Shown here: positions 1-6,246 of the stretch, in pieces | Position numbering within the stretch: position 1 is the stretch's first letter | Layout: the number at the start of each line of letters is the position of its first letter | DNA from: Alphaproteobacteria bacterium | GTDB lineage: Bacteria; Pseudomonadota; Alphaproteobacteria; UBA6615 | Length of the DNA: 6,650 bases | Assembly (NCBI GenBank): GCA_013003285.1 | Contig: JABDJY010000469.1 | Coordinates: forward strand, 1 to 6,650 | Reading direction: 5' to 3' | Notes under the pieces: generated by a model | What the model saw: the letters and a program-made list of their open reading frames with translations, nothing else | What the model was told of the DNA's origin: nothing | The model's database searches: none | Program-made: the position numbers and the translations under genes

Positions 1-423
1 GTGTACAACCGCATCAGTGGCGAGTTGGTGCCTAGCCGGGCGGTTGCGCTCAGCGACGACGAGCTTGTTATCACGGCGAGCGAAGACGGCCATTTTTACA
101 TCAACGGTCGAGCCAACGGCGAGCGCATCCGCTTCTTGGTTGATACCGGCGCCAGTGGGGTCACTTTGAGCCCGCAAGACGCGGCGCGAATCGGCATCGA
201 TTTGGGCGCGTTACGGTTCACCCAGAGGTTCCAAACCGCCAACGGCGTCGGGCTCGGCGCGCCCTACCGGCTCGACAGCATGTTACTCGGTTCCTTCGCC
301 TTCGCCGATATGCCGGTCTCGATCAATCAGGCCGAGATGAGCACGTCGCTGCTCGGCATGTCGGCCCTCGAGCGCCTGACCTCGTTCGAATTCCGCGACG
401 GTAAGCTGTATCTGCGGCGATGA
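1..423 (+). CDS. Retropepsin-like aspartic protease, TIGR02281 type (5' partial)
   Basis: This is a clan AA (retropepsin-like) aspartic protease domain. The catalytic motif is Phe-Leu-Val-Asp-Thr-Gly-Ala-Ser, with the active Asp at residue 48 counted from the first codon shown. It is followed by hydrophobic strands, and a Ser-Leu-Leu-Gly-Met-Ser segment (116-121) fills the place of the conserved second glycine turn of the domain. The end is natural (Leu-Tyr-Leu-Arg-Arg, then TGA). Known members of this family are usually longer and carry an N-terminal membrane anchor ahead of a linker like the Gly-Glu-Leu-Val-Pro seen here at residues 7-11. The GTG at base 1 is therefore probably an internal valine, and the true start with its membrane segment lies upstream of the window. 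Retropepsins act as homodimers with one Asp per subunit; the substrate of this family is unknown. The gene converges on the next one, with only 23 nt between the stops and no clear terminator. Confidence 0.85.
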   Translation: MYNRISGELVPSRAVALSDDELVITASEDGHFYINGRANGERIRFLVDTGASGVTLSPQDAARIGIDLGALRFTQRFQTANGVGLGAPYRLDSMLLGSFAFADMPVSINQAEMSTSLLGMSALERLTSFEFRDGKLYLRR

Positions 424-446
424 AGGGAGCGCCTTGCCATGGCGAT

Positions 447-1217
447 CTATGGCACGGAATAACCGCCGTCCACGAACATGATTTGCCCGGTCATAAAGTC
501 GGACATATCAGCCGCAAGATAGACTACCGCATTGCCAATGTCGTCGGGCTGGCCAAGCCGACCAATGGGATATGACTTGGTCACCTCTTTTATGCCGGTT
601 TCTGTGTCGCCGTTGCCCATCGCCACAAAGAAATCGTCGGTCATGTCGGTCATGATACAGCCGGGTGCGACGGCATTGACGTTGATTTGGTGCGGGGCCA
701 GTTCAGCTGCCATGCAGCGGGTCATGCCGTGCACACCCATCTTGGAAACTCCATACGCAACGCATCCCATGACTCCTTGGTGTCCGAAGATCGAGCCGTT
801 GTTGACGATCTTGCCCTTGCCGAGTTTCTTCATTTCGGGCACCACGCGCTGACAGGTCAGAAACTGGCCGGTTAGATTCACGTTCAACGTCTGCAGCCAC
901 ATCTCGGGCGTATGATCTTCGATCATCCCCATGTGGAAGACCCCGGCATTGGTGAAAAGAATATCTACCTTGCCAAGCGTCTCGACGGTGCTGGTCACCA
1001 GCCGATCGATATCTTCCGCCTTCGATACATCAGCCTGCACCGCGATCGACTTGCGGCCGAGTTGTTCAATTTCGTGTGCGACTTCTTCAGCGGCTGCCAT
1101 TTTGGAGTTGCCGTTCACCACCACGTCGGCACCTGCGCTCGCCAATGCCAACGCAGCAGCGCGGCCAATACCCGAAGACGAGCCTGTCACCAGGGCGGAT
1201 TTACCTTCAAGTTGCAT
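447..1217 (-). CDS. Classical SDR-family oxidoreductase (FabG-like)
   Basis: A 256-residue NAD(P)-dependent short-chain dehydrogenase/reductase of normal family length. The cofactor motif Thr-Gly-Ser-Ser-Ser-Gly-Ile-Gly is at residues 11-18, Ala-Asp-Val at 62-64 (adenine-ring binding) and Asn-Ala-Gly at 90-92. The catalytic tetrad is complete: Asn114 (Asn-Val-Asn-Leu-Thr), Ser142, Tyr155 and Lys159. The Ala-Pro-Gly turn is at 184-186, and the C-terminus (Phe-Val-Asp-Gly-Gly-Tyr) is typical of the FabG/glucose dehydrogenase-like branch. The start is supported by GGAG on the minus strand (bases 1225-1228), 7 nt before the ATG; the stop is TAG. Substrate is not predictable: 3-oxoacyl-ACP reductase, alcohol or sugar dehydrogenase are all possible, and a catabolic role fits the neighbours better than fatty acid synthesis. 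By eye its third codon positions are more relaxed (more A/T) than those of the genes to the right, a weak hint of a different history. Confidence 0.93.
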   Translation of the reverse strand: MQLEGKSALVTGSSSGIGRAAALALASAGADVVVNGNSKMAAAEEVAHEIEQLGRKSIAVQADVSKAEDIDRLVTSTVETLGKVDILFTNAGVFHMGMIEDHTPEMWLQTLNVNLTGQFLTCQRVVPEMKKLGKGKIVNNGSIFGHQGVMGCVAYGVSKMGVHGMTRCMAAELAPHQINVNAVAPGCIMTDMTDDFFVAMGNGDTETGIKEVTKSYPIGRLGQPDDIGNAVVYLAADMSDFMTGQIMFVDGGYSVP

Positions 1218-1471
1218 TTTGATTCTCCATCAGAATTGCAGCACTTGCTGATCTAGCAATCGCCACGAATACCATCATCGTAGGAACCAAGATGCTCTTC
1301 TGCAACGTCGTCGACCAGGCGGGCGCCAACACTGACCACTGGGATTGGTTGTTTCGCGTCGTCACGGCCTATAGGCATGCGTCGGCCAAAATTTTCCGAC
1401 ACTTGCCGGCCCAAAGCCCTATTATTTGCGGCGATCCAGTTAATCACCATTTTCAGCGGAGGCCTCGCCAC
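1218..1471. promoter_or_regulatory. Divergent intergenic spacer; candidate promoter for the amidohydrolase
   Basis: This 254-nt spacer separates two divergently transcribed genes and should hold both promoters. For the plus-strand amidohydrolase, CCGACA at 1396-1401 (4/6 to TTGACA) and TATTAT at 1420-1425 (5/6 to TATAAT) are 18 nt apart, which would give a leader of about 40 nt. This is a consensus match by eye only. No convincing pair was found for the minus-strand SDR. One minus-strand frame stays open across most of the spacer (down to a TAG near 1253), but its coding status is doubtful. Confidence 0.3.
1458..1462 (+). promoter_or_regulatory. Ribosome binding site deciding the amidohydrolase start
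   Basis: GGAGG lies 9 nt before the ATG at 1472. The frame is open upstream to an ATG at 1292. However, the 60 extra residues look non-coding, and the family begins directly with the metal-binding Asp-Ile-His-Thr-His strand, so the start at 1472 is preferred. Confidence 0.8.
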
Positions 1472-2455
1472 ATGCCAACGGTCGATATTCACACCCACAT
1501 GTTCGGTAACGGTTGGCTCGACATGATCAAGAAGCACGGCGCGCCAGCCTATGCCGTCGAGGATATGCCCGACGCCCGCAATTATCTGATTGAGTACGGC
1601 ACGCCGGCCTGTGCGCTCGAAGTCGAGGCCTTCGATTACGATAAGCGGGTCGAGATGATGGACCGCGACGGCGTCGATATTTCCATTGTCTCGCTGACCT
1701 CGCCCAACGTGCATTTCGGCGACGAGGCGGTGAGCGTGGCGACGGCGCGCTTGGCCAATGACGAAATGGCCGCCGGCCAGGCGGCCCATCCCGACCGCAT
1801 CCGCTGGTTTGCGTCCCTGCCGTGGGAGTATCCCGACGCCGCCCTAGCCGAGCTCGAACGCTGCGTGAAACTCGGCGCCGTCGGCGTCATGTGCGTCGCC
1901 CATATCGGCGAGCGCCACCTGATCGACCCGTTGTTTGCGCCGGTGTGGCAGGAGCTCGACCGGCGCGCCTTCCCGGTCCTGGTTCACCCCACCGCGCCGT
2001 TGGGCGCCAAGGCGGTGAATTACGGCTTCGAACGTATTCTGATGCCGGCGGCGGGCTTCATGTACGACACCACCATCGCCATCGCGCGCATGGCCATCGA
2101 CGGTTTCTTCGAGCGCTTTTCAAATATCAAGATGATCGTCAGTCATGGCGGCGGCTACATTCCCTTCGTCAACGGACGGGTGGATATGTTCTTCGGCCTC
2201 GAGACCCTGGCCAAGTTCGATATTCCCAAGCTGCCGAGCGACTATTTCAGCCAGCTTTATTACGACGCCATCGTCTATGATGAGGCGGCCTTACAACTGG
2301 TCATCGATGTCGCCGGTCCCGAGAAGGTGATGTTCGGCACCGATCTACCCATGCCGGCCGATGTGTCGAAACTCTATGCGCTGGTCGACGGCCGTCCCAC
2401 CGACGAAGCCGCGGCCATCCGCGGCGCCAACGCGGTCAGGGTGTTCGGCCTTTAG
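1472..2455 (+). CDS. ACMSD-type amidohydrolase (amidohydrolase-2 family, probable decarboxylase or hydrolase)
   Basis: A 327-residue TIM-barrel metal enzyme of the amidohydrolase-2 group, which contains aminocarboxymuconate-semialdehyde decarboxylase (ACMSD), gamma-resorcylate and 5-carboxyvanillate decarboxylases. Visible metal/catalytic residues are His7 and His9 (Asp-Ile-His-Thr-His), His172 (Val-His-Pro-Thr), His225 (Ser-His-Gly-Gly-Gly) and Asp291 (Gly-Thr-Asp-Leu-Pro). Their spacing closely matches the His9/His11/His177/His228/Asp294 set I recall for Pseudomonas ACMSD, so a Zn-dependent, cytosolic, non-oxidative decarboxylase or hydrolase is likely. The Arg-Val-Glu-Met-Met-Asp segment (59-64) is also family-typical. 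In my by-eye alignment the carboxylate-binding arginine of true ACMSD (Arg51) falls on Cys47, so the substrate probably differs and no gene name is given. The gene stands alone on its strand between a divergent SDR and a convergent operon. It may act on an aromatic ring-cleavage or hydroxybenzoate-like acid (inference). Confidence 0.9.
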   Translation: MPTVDIHTHMFGNGWLDMIKKHGAPAYAVEDMPDARNYLIEYGTPACALEVEAFDYDKRVEMMDRDGVDISIVSLTSPNVHFGDEAVSVATARLANDEMAAGQAAHPDRIRWFASLPWEYPDAALAELERCVKLGAVGVMCVAHIGERHLIDPLFAPVWQELDRRAFPVLVHPTAPLGAKAVNYGFERILMPAAGFMYDTTIAIARMAIDGFFERFSNIKMIVSHGGGYIPFVNGRVDMFFGLETLAKFDIPKLPSDYFSQLYYDAIVYDEAALQLVIDVAGPEKVMFGTDLPMPADVSKLYALVDGRPTDEAAAIRGANAVRVFGL

Positions 2456-2470
2456 GTGCGAGTCGCCCGC

Positions 2471-2547
2471 CATCCTTCGACAAGCTCAGGATGAGGTTTG
2501 TTGGGTCCCGAAATTAAACATCCTCATCCTGAGCTTGTCGAAGGATG
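2471..2547. repeat. Perfect 26-bp inverted repeat (REP-like, possible bidirectional transcription stop)
   Basis: The left arm is 2471-2496 and the right arm 2522-2547. They are exact reverse complements over all 26 bases, with a 25-nt loop between. Each arm contains a smaller palindrome (CATCCT...AGGATG), so each could also fold alone. The arm has the CCTTCGACAAGCTCAGGATGA-type sequence that I recall as a very common dispersed intergenic repeat in alphaproteobacteria and some other GC-rich bacteria. It sits between the stops of two convergent genes (2455 and 2584). That position would suit a bidirectional transcription block or 3'-end stabiliser, although no U-tract follows either arm, so it is not a classical intrinsic terminator. 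Confidence 0.9.
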
Positions 2548-2583
2548 AATTCGCACGGTAACCGCCGGACGATTTTCGGCGGC

Positions 2584-3180
2584 TCACTTCGCCAACGCCA
2601 GCTCGACGTAATCTAGCCGGTCCTGGCCGAAATACATTTCGTCGCCGACGAAGAATGTGGGGGCGCCGAAGACACCGCGGGCGACCTCGTCGTCGGTGAT
2701 GGTCTTGAGCTTTTCCTTGTTGGCGGGATCGCCGGCGCGTTCTGCTAGGACGGTGGCGTCGAAGCCGGCGTCTGACAGGGTGGCGCCGACCACCGCCATG
2801 TCGCCCATATTCTTGCCCTCGGCCCAAATGGCGTTGAAGCAGGTGTCGATGAAGCGGCGGAATTCGTCTTCGCCTTGATCGTCGCGCAGGGCGATCGCGG
2901 CGCGCTGCAGGGTCAAGGTGTTGACCGGGAAATGGGCGTTCAGGACGAACGGAATGTCGTAGCGGGCGGCGCAGCGCACCATGTCCCGGTTCATATATTG
3001 GCCCTTGGCCTTCACCGTGCCGGGCGGCGCGTTGCCGGTCGCCTGCATGACCCCGCCAAGGAATATGGGGGTCCAGACGATGGTTGCGCCGGCGCGCGCG
3101 GCGATGTCGGGTAGGCGCTTATAGGCCAGATAGGCGGTCGGGCTGACCACGTCGAACAGAAACTCTACGGTGCCGGCCAT
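2584..3180 (-). CDS. 2-Hydroxychromene-2-carboxylate isomerase-like protein (DsbA/GST-kappa fold)
   Basis: A 198-residue thioredoxin-fold protein of the DsbA superfamily, of normal length for HCCA isomerases. The first strand and active-site helix read Phe-Leu-Phe-Asp-Val-Val-Ser-Pro-Thr-Ala-Tyr-Leu-Ala (7-19). Ser13 stands where DsbA has its first catalytic cysteine, as in glutathione-dependent HCCA isomerase and GST-kappa, and there is no CxxC. The cis-proline motif Gly-Val-Phe-Gly-Ala-Pro-Thr-Phe-Phe-Val (169-178) and the C-terminal Phe-Gly-Gln-Asp-Arg-Leu helix start are typical. Known relatives isomerise 2-hydroxychromene-2-carboxylate in naphthalene breakdown, but many homologues sit outside aromatic pathways, so the exact reaction is uncertain. 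The start was taken at ATG 3178-3180, with AGGA (3187-3190) 6 nt upstream, rather than the GTG at 3222, which would overlap the preceding gene. It is second in an operon, 23 nt after the SDR stop. It ends in TGA exactly where the family ends. Confidence 0.88.
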   Translation of the reverse strand: MAGTVEFLFDVVSPTAYLAYKRLPDIAARAGATIVWTPIFLGGVMQATGNAPPGTVKAKGQYMNRDMVRCAARYDIPFVLNAHFPVNTLTLQRAAIALRDDQGEDEFRRFIDTCFNAIWAEGKNMGDMAVVGATLSDAGFDATVLAERAGDPANKEKLKTITDDEVARGVFGAPTFFVGDEMYFGQDRLDYVELALAK

Positions 3181-3186
3181 TTGTTG

Positions 3187-3190
3187 TCCT
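3187..3190 (-). promoter_or_regulatory. Ribosome binding site deciding the isomerase start
   Basis: On the minus strand AGGA lies 6 nt before the ATG at 3180. It falls within the 23-nt gap after the upstream SDR stop, which supports this start over the longer GTG start at 3222. Confidence 0.6.
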
Positions 3191-3203
3191 GACTTGGTTG
3201 GCG

Positions 3204-3932
3204 TTACCAATCCTCGATCCACGGCCGCATATCCATCTCGAAGGTCCAGGCGCTGCGCGGCTGGTTGTGCAGCATGAGATAGGCGTCGGCGATATGCTCG
3301 GGATTGAGAATGCCGTCCTGTTCCTTCAGCGCATAGCGCTCGGGAAACATTTCGGCGATGAATTGGGTGTCGATGGCGCCGTCGATCACCACATGGGCCA
3401 CATGAATGCCTTTCGGGGCTAGTTCGCGGGCCATGGATTGGGCCGTGGCGCGCAGCGCGTGTTTGCCGCTAGCGAAGGCTGAAAATCCGCTGCCGCCGCG
3501 CATCGAGGCTGTCGCGCCGGTGAACAGGATGGTGCCGCGCCCGCGGGCGAGCATATGCTTGGCGGCTTCGCGGCCCATCAGAAAGCCGCCCAGGGCGCAC
3601 ATCTCCCACACTTTGAAATAGACCCGGGTGGTGGTCTCGGTGATGGGGAATTTTACATTGCCGCCGATATTGTAGACCGCGACTTCGATCGGCCCGATAT
3701 CGCGCTCGATCCCCTCGATCAGTGCCTCCACCTGCTCTTCCCGCCGGGCGTCGGATCCGAAGGCATGCACCGTACCGCCGTCGGCCTCGATGGCCGCGAC
3801 CAGATTCTTGAGCTTCTCGACCTTGCGTCGCGTGACGCACACCGTATAGCCCTCGGCGGCGAAGCGCCGGGCGATGGCGCCGCCGGTGGCGTCGCCCGCG
3901 CCGACGACCAGCGCTACCTTGGTCTCGCTCAT
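3204..3932 (-). CDS. Atypical SDR-family protein lacking the catalytic Tyr (SDR_c10-like)
   Basis: A 242-residue Rossmann-fold SDR with an altered active site. The nucleotide-binding turn reads Gly-Ala-Gly-Asp-Ala-Thr-Gly-Gly (11-18) rather than the usual TGxxxGxG. The Asn-Ala-Gly motif is replaced by Asn-Ile-Gly-Gly-Asn (88-92). At the catalytic site Ser-Ala-Phe-Ala-Ser-Gly-Lys (151-157) keeps Lys157 but has Phe153 in the Tyr position, and Ala140 sits where the catalytic Ser would be expected 13 residues earlier. This matches my memory of the conserved-domain subgroup SDR_c10, which is described as having Phe for Tyr and an incomplete glycine motif. The change is therefore a family trait, not decay. 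The reaction is unknown; it may bind NAD(P) without classical dehydrogenase chemistry. It is first in an operon with the HCCA isomerase-like gene, 23 nt apart. The start ATG is at 3930-3932, with only a weak AGG-type ribosome site upstream. Confidence 0.88.
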   Translation of the reverse strand: MSETKVALVVGAGDATGGAIARRFAAEGYTVCVTRRKVEKLKNLVAAIEADGGTVHAFGSDARREEQVEALIEGIERDIGPIEVAVYNIGGNVKFPITETTTRVYFKVWEMCALGGFLMGREAAKHMLARGRGTILFTGATASMRGGSGFSAFASGKHALRATAQSMARELAPKGIHVAHVVIDGAIDTQFIAEMFPERYALKEQDGILNPEHIADAYLMLHNQPRSAWTFEMDMRPWIEDW

Positions 3933-3969
3933 GAAAACCTGCCTTTACCTATTCCAGCGTTATGGCGTT

Positions 3970-3997
3970 AGAATAATCGTTCCGCCAGCCTTGTCAC
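3970..3997 (-). promoter_or_regulatory. Candidate sigma70-type promoter for the SDR/isomerase operon
   Basis: On the minus strand GTGACA (plus bases 3992-3997, 5/6 to TTGACA) and TATTCT (plus bases 3970-3975, 4/6 to TATAAT) are separated by 16 nt. They would start a transcript about 30 nt ahead of the ATG at 3932. The pair lies in the 113-nt divergent spacer (3933-4045) shared with the GMC gene. No equally good pair was seen for the plus strand. This is pattern matching by eye only. Confidence 0.35.
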
Positions 3998-4045
3998 GGG
4001 CACCGGCGGATAAATCGCGATAAGACGAGAGAAGCGGGGGAAGAG

Positions 4046-5653
4046 ATGGAAACGGACGGTAGGTTTGACTACATCATTGTCGGCGCCGGCAGCGCCGGCT
4101 GCGTATTGGCCAACCGGCTGACCGAGTCCGGCCGCCACCGGGTGCTGTTGCTCGAGGCCGGCGGCGAAGACCGCAATCCGTGGATCCACATTCCGCTGGG
4201 CTATGCGAAGCACTTCACCAATAAGAAAATTAACTGGCTGTACCAGACCACGCCCGGCGAGGAATGGGTCAAGCGGCCGGTGGGACAACCTCGCGGCAAG
4301 GTGTTGGGCGGCACCAGCGCGATTAACGGCATGGTCTATATTCGCGGCCAGGCGGAGGATTACGATCATTGGCGTCAGCTCGGTAATAGCGGTTGGAGCT
4401 ACGATGACGTATTGCCCTATTTCCGCAAGGCGGAGGATCAGCAGCGCGGCGGCGACGAGTTTCACGGTGTCGGCGGACCGCTTGCAGTGTCCGATGTCTA
4501 TGAGTCGCATCCCCTTGCCGAGGCCTATATCGAGGCCGCCGTGCAGGCCGGCTATCCGCGCAATCCCGATTTCAACGGCGCGTCGCAGGAGGGTTTCGGT
4601 CCGACCCAATGGACCACCCGCAAAGGCCGCCGCAGTAGCACCGCGGTGGGCTATCTGCGGCCGGCGCGCAAGCGGGCCAATCTCGCGGTCGCGACCAATG
4701 CACATGCGACGCAGCTGCTGTTCGACGGTACCCGCGCCACTGGGGTCGAGTACAGCCAGAATGGACAATTGCGCACCGCCCATGCCGACGGCGAAGTGCT
4801 GGTCAGCGGCGGGGCGTATAATTCACCGCAATTGTTGCAGCTCTCCGGGTTGGGTCCGGCCGGTCTGTTGCGCCAGTTCGGGATCGACGTGGTCGCCGAC
4901 ATGTCGGGCGTTGGCGACAATCTGCAAGACCATTTCAACGGACCGTTGATCTACAAGGTCAATCAGCCCTTCACCGCCAACGATATGGCCAACAGTTTGC
5001 CCCGGCGGATCACCACGGGCCTACGCTACGCACTCTCGCGCAAGGGCTTCCTGGCCATGGGCGCGTCCTTTGCCGGTGGATTCATTCGCGCCGACCCCGC
5101 CGCCGCGTCGCCCGACATTCAAGCGCAGCTCATGCTGATGAGTTGGGATTCTCCCGATAAGGGCGCTCACCCGTTTTCCGGTTGCACCATCGTGAACGCC
5201 CTGCTGCGTCCGGAGAGCCGTGGTCATGTGCGCATCACCTCGGCCGACCCGTATTCGGCGCCGGATATCCAGCCCAACTATCTCTCTGCTGCGAAAGACC
5301 GCGACGTCTTGGTCGCGGGATTAAAGGCCATCCGCCGAGTGATGGCGCAGCCGGCCATGCAGCCGTTCATTATCGAAGAGTTTCAGCCTGGCCCCGACTG
5401 TGTCAGCGATGACGAAATTCTCGATTATATTCGCGAGAACGGCCGCACCAGCTTCCACCCCACTACCACATGCCGCATGGGCAGCGACCCCACGGCGGTG
5501 GTCGATGAGCGCTTGCGGGTGCGTGGCATCCAGGGACTGCGGGTGATCGATGCCTCGATCATGCCGTCGCTGATCTCGGGCAACACCAATGCGCCGACCA
5601 TCATGATCGGCGAAAAAGGCGCCGACATGATCCTGGCCGACGCGGCGGGGTAA
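4046..5653 (+). CDS. GMC-family FAD-dependent oxidoreductase (alcohol/choline dehydrogenase-like)
   Basis: A full-length, 535-residue glucose-methanol-choline oxidoreductase. The N-terminal FAD-binding Rossmann motif Gly-Ala-Gly-Ser-Ala-Gly is at 13-18, and Leu-Leu-Glu-Ala-Gly-Gly at 35-40 marks the ribose-binding glutamate. The first GMC signature is at 84-101 (Gly-Lys-Val-Leu-Gly-Gly-Thr-Ser), the second at 254-268 (Ser-Gly-Gly-Ala-Tyr-Asn-Ser-Pro-Gln). The catalytic pair is His471 (Ser-Phe-His-Pro-Thr) and Asn515 (Asn-Thr-Asn-Ala-Pro-Thr); the 44-residue spacing equals that of His466/Asn510 in choline oxidase. It should oxidise a primary alcohol to the aldehyde, passing electrons to a quinone/respiratory acceptor or O2. 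It resembles the BetA branch, but many such homologues act on aliphatic, polyethylene glycol-like or aromatic alcohols, and no betaine genes flank it, so betA is not assigned. No signal peptide is seen, so it is probably cytosolic. A purine-rich GGGGGAAG stretch precedes the ATG. The stop lies 6 nt from that of the convergent CMD gene. Confidence 0.95.
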   Translation: METDGRFDYIIVGAGSAGCVLANRLTESGRHRVLLLEAGGEDRNPWIHIPLGYAKHFTNKKINWLYQTTPGEEWVKRPVGQPRGKVLGGTSAINGMVYIRGQAEDYDHWRQLGNSGWSYDDVLPYFRKAEDQQRGGDEFHGVGGPLAVSDVYESHPLAEAYIEAAVQAGYPRNPDFNGASQEGFGPTQWTTRKGRRSSTAVGYLRPARKRANLAVATNAHATQLLFDGTRATGVEYSQNGQLRTAHADGEVLVSGGAYNSPQLLQLSGLGPAGLLRQFGIDVVADMSGVGDNLQDHFNGPLIYKVNQPFTANDMANSLPRRITTGLRYALSRKGFLAMGASFAGGFIRADPAAASPDIQAQLMLMSWDSPDKGAHPFSGCTIVNALLRPESRGHVRITSADPYSAPDIQPNYLSAAKDRDVLVAGLKAIRRVMAQPAMQPFIIEEFQPGPDCVSDDEILDYIRENGRTSFHPTTTCRMGSDPTAVVDERLRVRGIQGLRVIDASIMPSLISGNTNAPTIMIGEKGADMILADAAG

Positions 5654-5659
5654 CGGCTT

Positions 5660-6175
5660 CTAGTGCTCGTCTAAATCCATGTCGAAGGTCTGCAGGAAGC
5701 GCGACGTCAGCATATAAAAGCCGGTGAGCAGGGTGGTCTCGATCAGCTCTTCGGCGGAATAGAACTTGGCCAGTTCGGTGAACGCCGCTTCGCTGGCTTT
5801 GCCGTCGACGATAGCTTCCTCGACAAAGCGCAGCAGCGCGGTTTCGAAGGCATCGAAGAGCCGCGATTGCGACCCCACATCGACGGCGGCGCGGATTTTA
5901 TCGTCGGCCATGCCCATATTGACGGCGATGGCTTCGTGGTGATCCAGCTCGTAGGCGGCTTCGCACAGCGAGCCGGTACGCAGAATAATCAGCTCGCGCA
6001 CCATGGGGTCGAGGAGAGCGTTCTGGCGCAGCTCGGTGCCCATCTTGAGATAGCCCAGCGCCGCGCTGCCGCCATTGGCCAGCATGCGATATAAGTTCGC
6101 CGGTTGGCGCTTGGCGAGTTCCGCGGCCAGTTCCGGTTCCACGCCGGTTATGTCGCCATAGGGTATGCGTGCCAT
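5660..6175 (-). CDS. Carboxymuconolactone decarboxylase (CMD)/AhpD-fold family protein
   Basis: A 171-residue, all-helical CMD-family protein. The core is Val-Arg-Glu-Leu-Ile-Ile-Leu-Arg-Thr-Gly (59-68), followed by Tyr-Glu-Leu-Asp-His-His-Glu (75-81) and an Ala-Val-Asn-Met-Gly turn. This is the Tyr-Glu-x-x-His-His form found in many stand-alone CMD proteins. Counting back from His80, Glu76 and Ala73 occupy the places of the CxxC cysteines of AhpD. Cys71 does not line up with either, so an alkylhydroperoxidase thiol cycle is unlikely. The two known roles in the superfamily are gamma-carboxymuconolactone decarboxylation (protocatechuate pathway) and AhpD-like peroxidase support. Neither can be assigned here; a small hydrolase or decarboxylase role in the nearby catabolic genes is only an inference. 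The start is firm: GAGGAG (minus strand, 6183-6188) lies 7 nt before the ATG. It is transcribed divergently from the selenoprotein gene. Confidence 0.9.
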   Translation of the reverse strand: MARIPYGDITGVEPELAAELAKRQPANLYRMLANGGSAALGYLKMGTELRQNALLDPMVRELIILRTGSLCEAAYELDHHEAIAVNMGMADDKIRAAVDVGSQSRLFDAFETALLRFVEEAIVDGKASEAAFTELAKFYSAEELIETTLLTGFYMLTSRFLQTFDMDLDEH

Positions 6176-6204
6176 ATTAAGTCTCCTCTATCGGCGCCGC
6201 GCGC

Positions 6205-6212
6205 CTTATACT
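6205..6212. promoter_or_regulatory. Possible overlapping divergent -10 elements
   Basis: The 71-nt spacer 6176-6246 must hold promoters for both flanking genes. TATACT (plus strand, 6207-6212) and TATAAG (minus strand, plus bases 6205-6210) overlap and each resemble a -10 box. Neither has a good -35 at the right distance (TTGCGG at plus bases 6227-6232 on the minus strand is the best). Weak support. Confidence 0.22.
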
Positions 6213-6232
6213 TTGGCCAAATCACCCCGCAA

Positions 6233-6238
6233 AAGGAG
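6233..6238 (+). promoter_or_regulatory. Strong ribosome binding site of the selenoprotein gene
   Basis: AAGGAG lies 8 nt ahead of the ATG at 6247, an ideal sequence and spacing. It matters because it fixes the start 14 codons upstream of the in-frame TGA, showing that translation is set up to meet that TGA. The later in-frame starts (GTG 6313, ATG 6406) have no comparable site. Confidence 0.85.
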
Positions 6239-6246
6239 ACCCGGCG

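Noticed and set aside
1..3. GTG at base 1 as the true start of the protease
   Set aside because: It is at the window edge with no visible ribosome site, and relatives carry an N-terminal membrane anchor that would lie upstream. It is more likely an internal valine.
436..443. Short palindrome GCCATGGC between the convergent stops
   Set aside because: An 8-bp palindrome without a loop or U-tract is expected by chance and cannot act as a terminator.
1292..1471. N-terminal extension of the amidohydrolase from the ATG at 1292
   Set aside because: The 60 extra residues do not look like a domain or signal peptide. A GGAGG site lies 9 nt before the ATG at 1472, and the family begins with the metal-binding strand found right after it.
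3181..3222. Longer isomerase start at GTG 3222
   Set aside because: It would overlap the end of the upstream SDR. The ATG at 3180 has AGGA 6 nt upstream, and the family fold starts within a few residues.
3991..4016. Plus-strand promoter TTGTCA (3991-3996) with TAAATC (4011-4016) for the GMC gene
   Set aside because: The spacing is only 14 nt and the -10 match is poor; the same bases serve better as a minus-strand -35.
3968..4783. Long open frame on the minus strand opposite the GMC gene
   Set aside because: It is a shadow of the high-GC GMC coding sequence. The plus frame carries all family motifs and the minus translation shows no recognisable domain.
4046..5653. Naming the GMC gene betA (choline dehydrogenase)
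   Set aside because: The catalytic residues are shared by the whole family, and no betB, betI or choline transporter gene is nearby.
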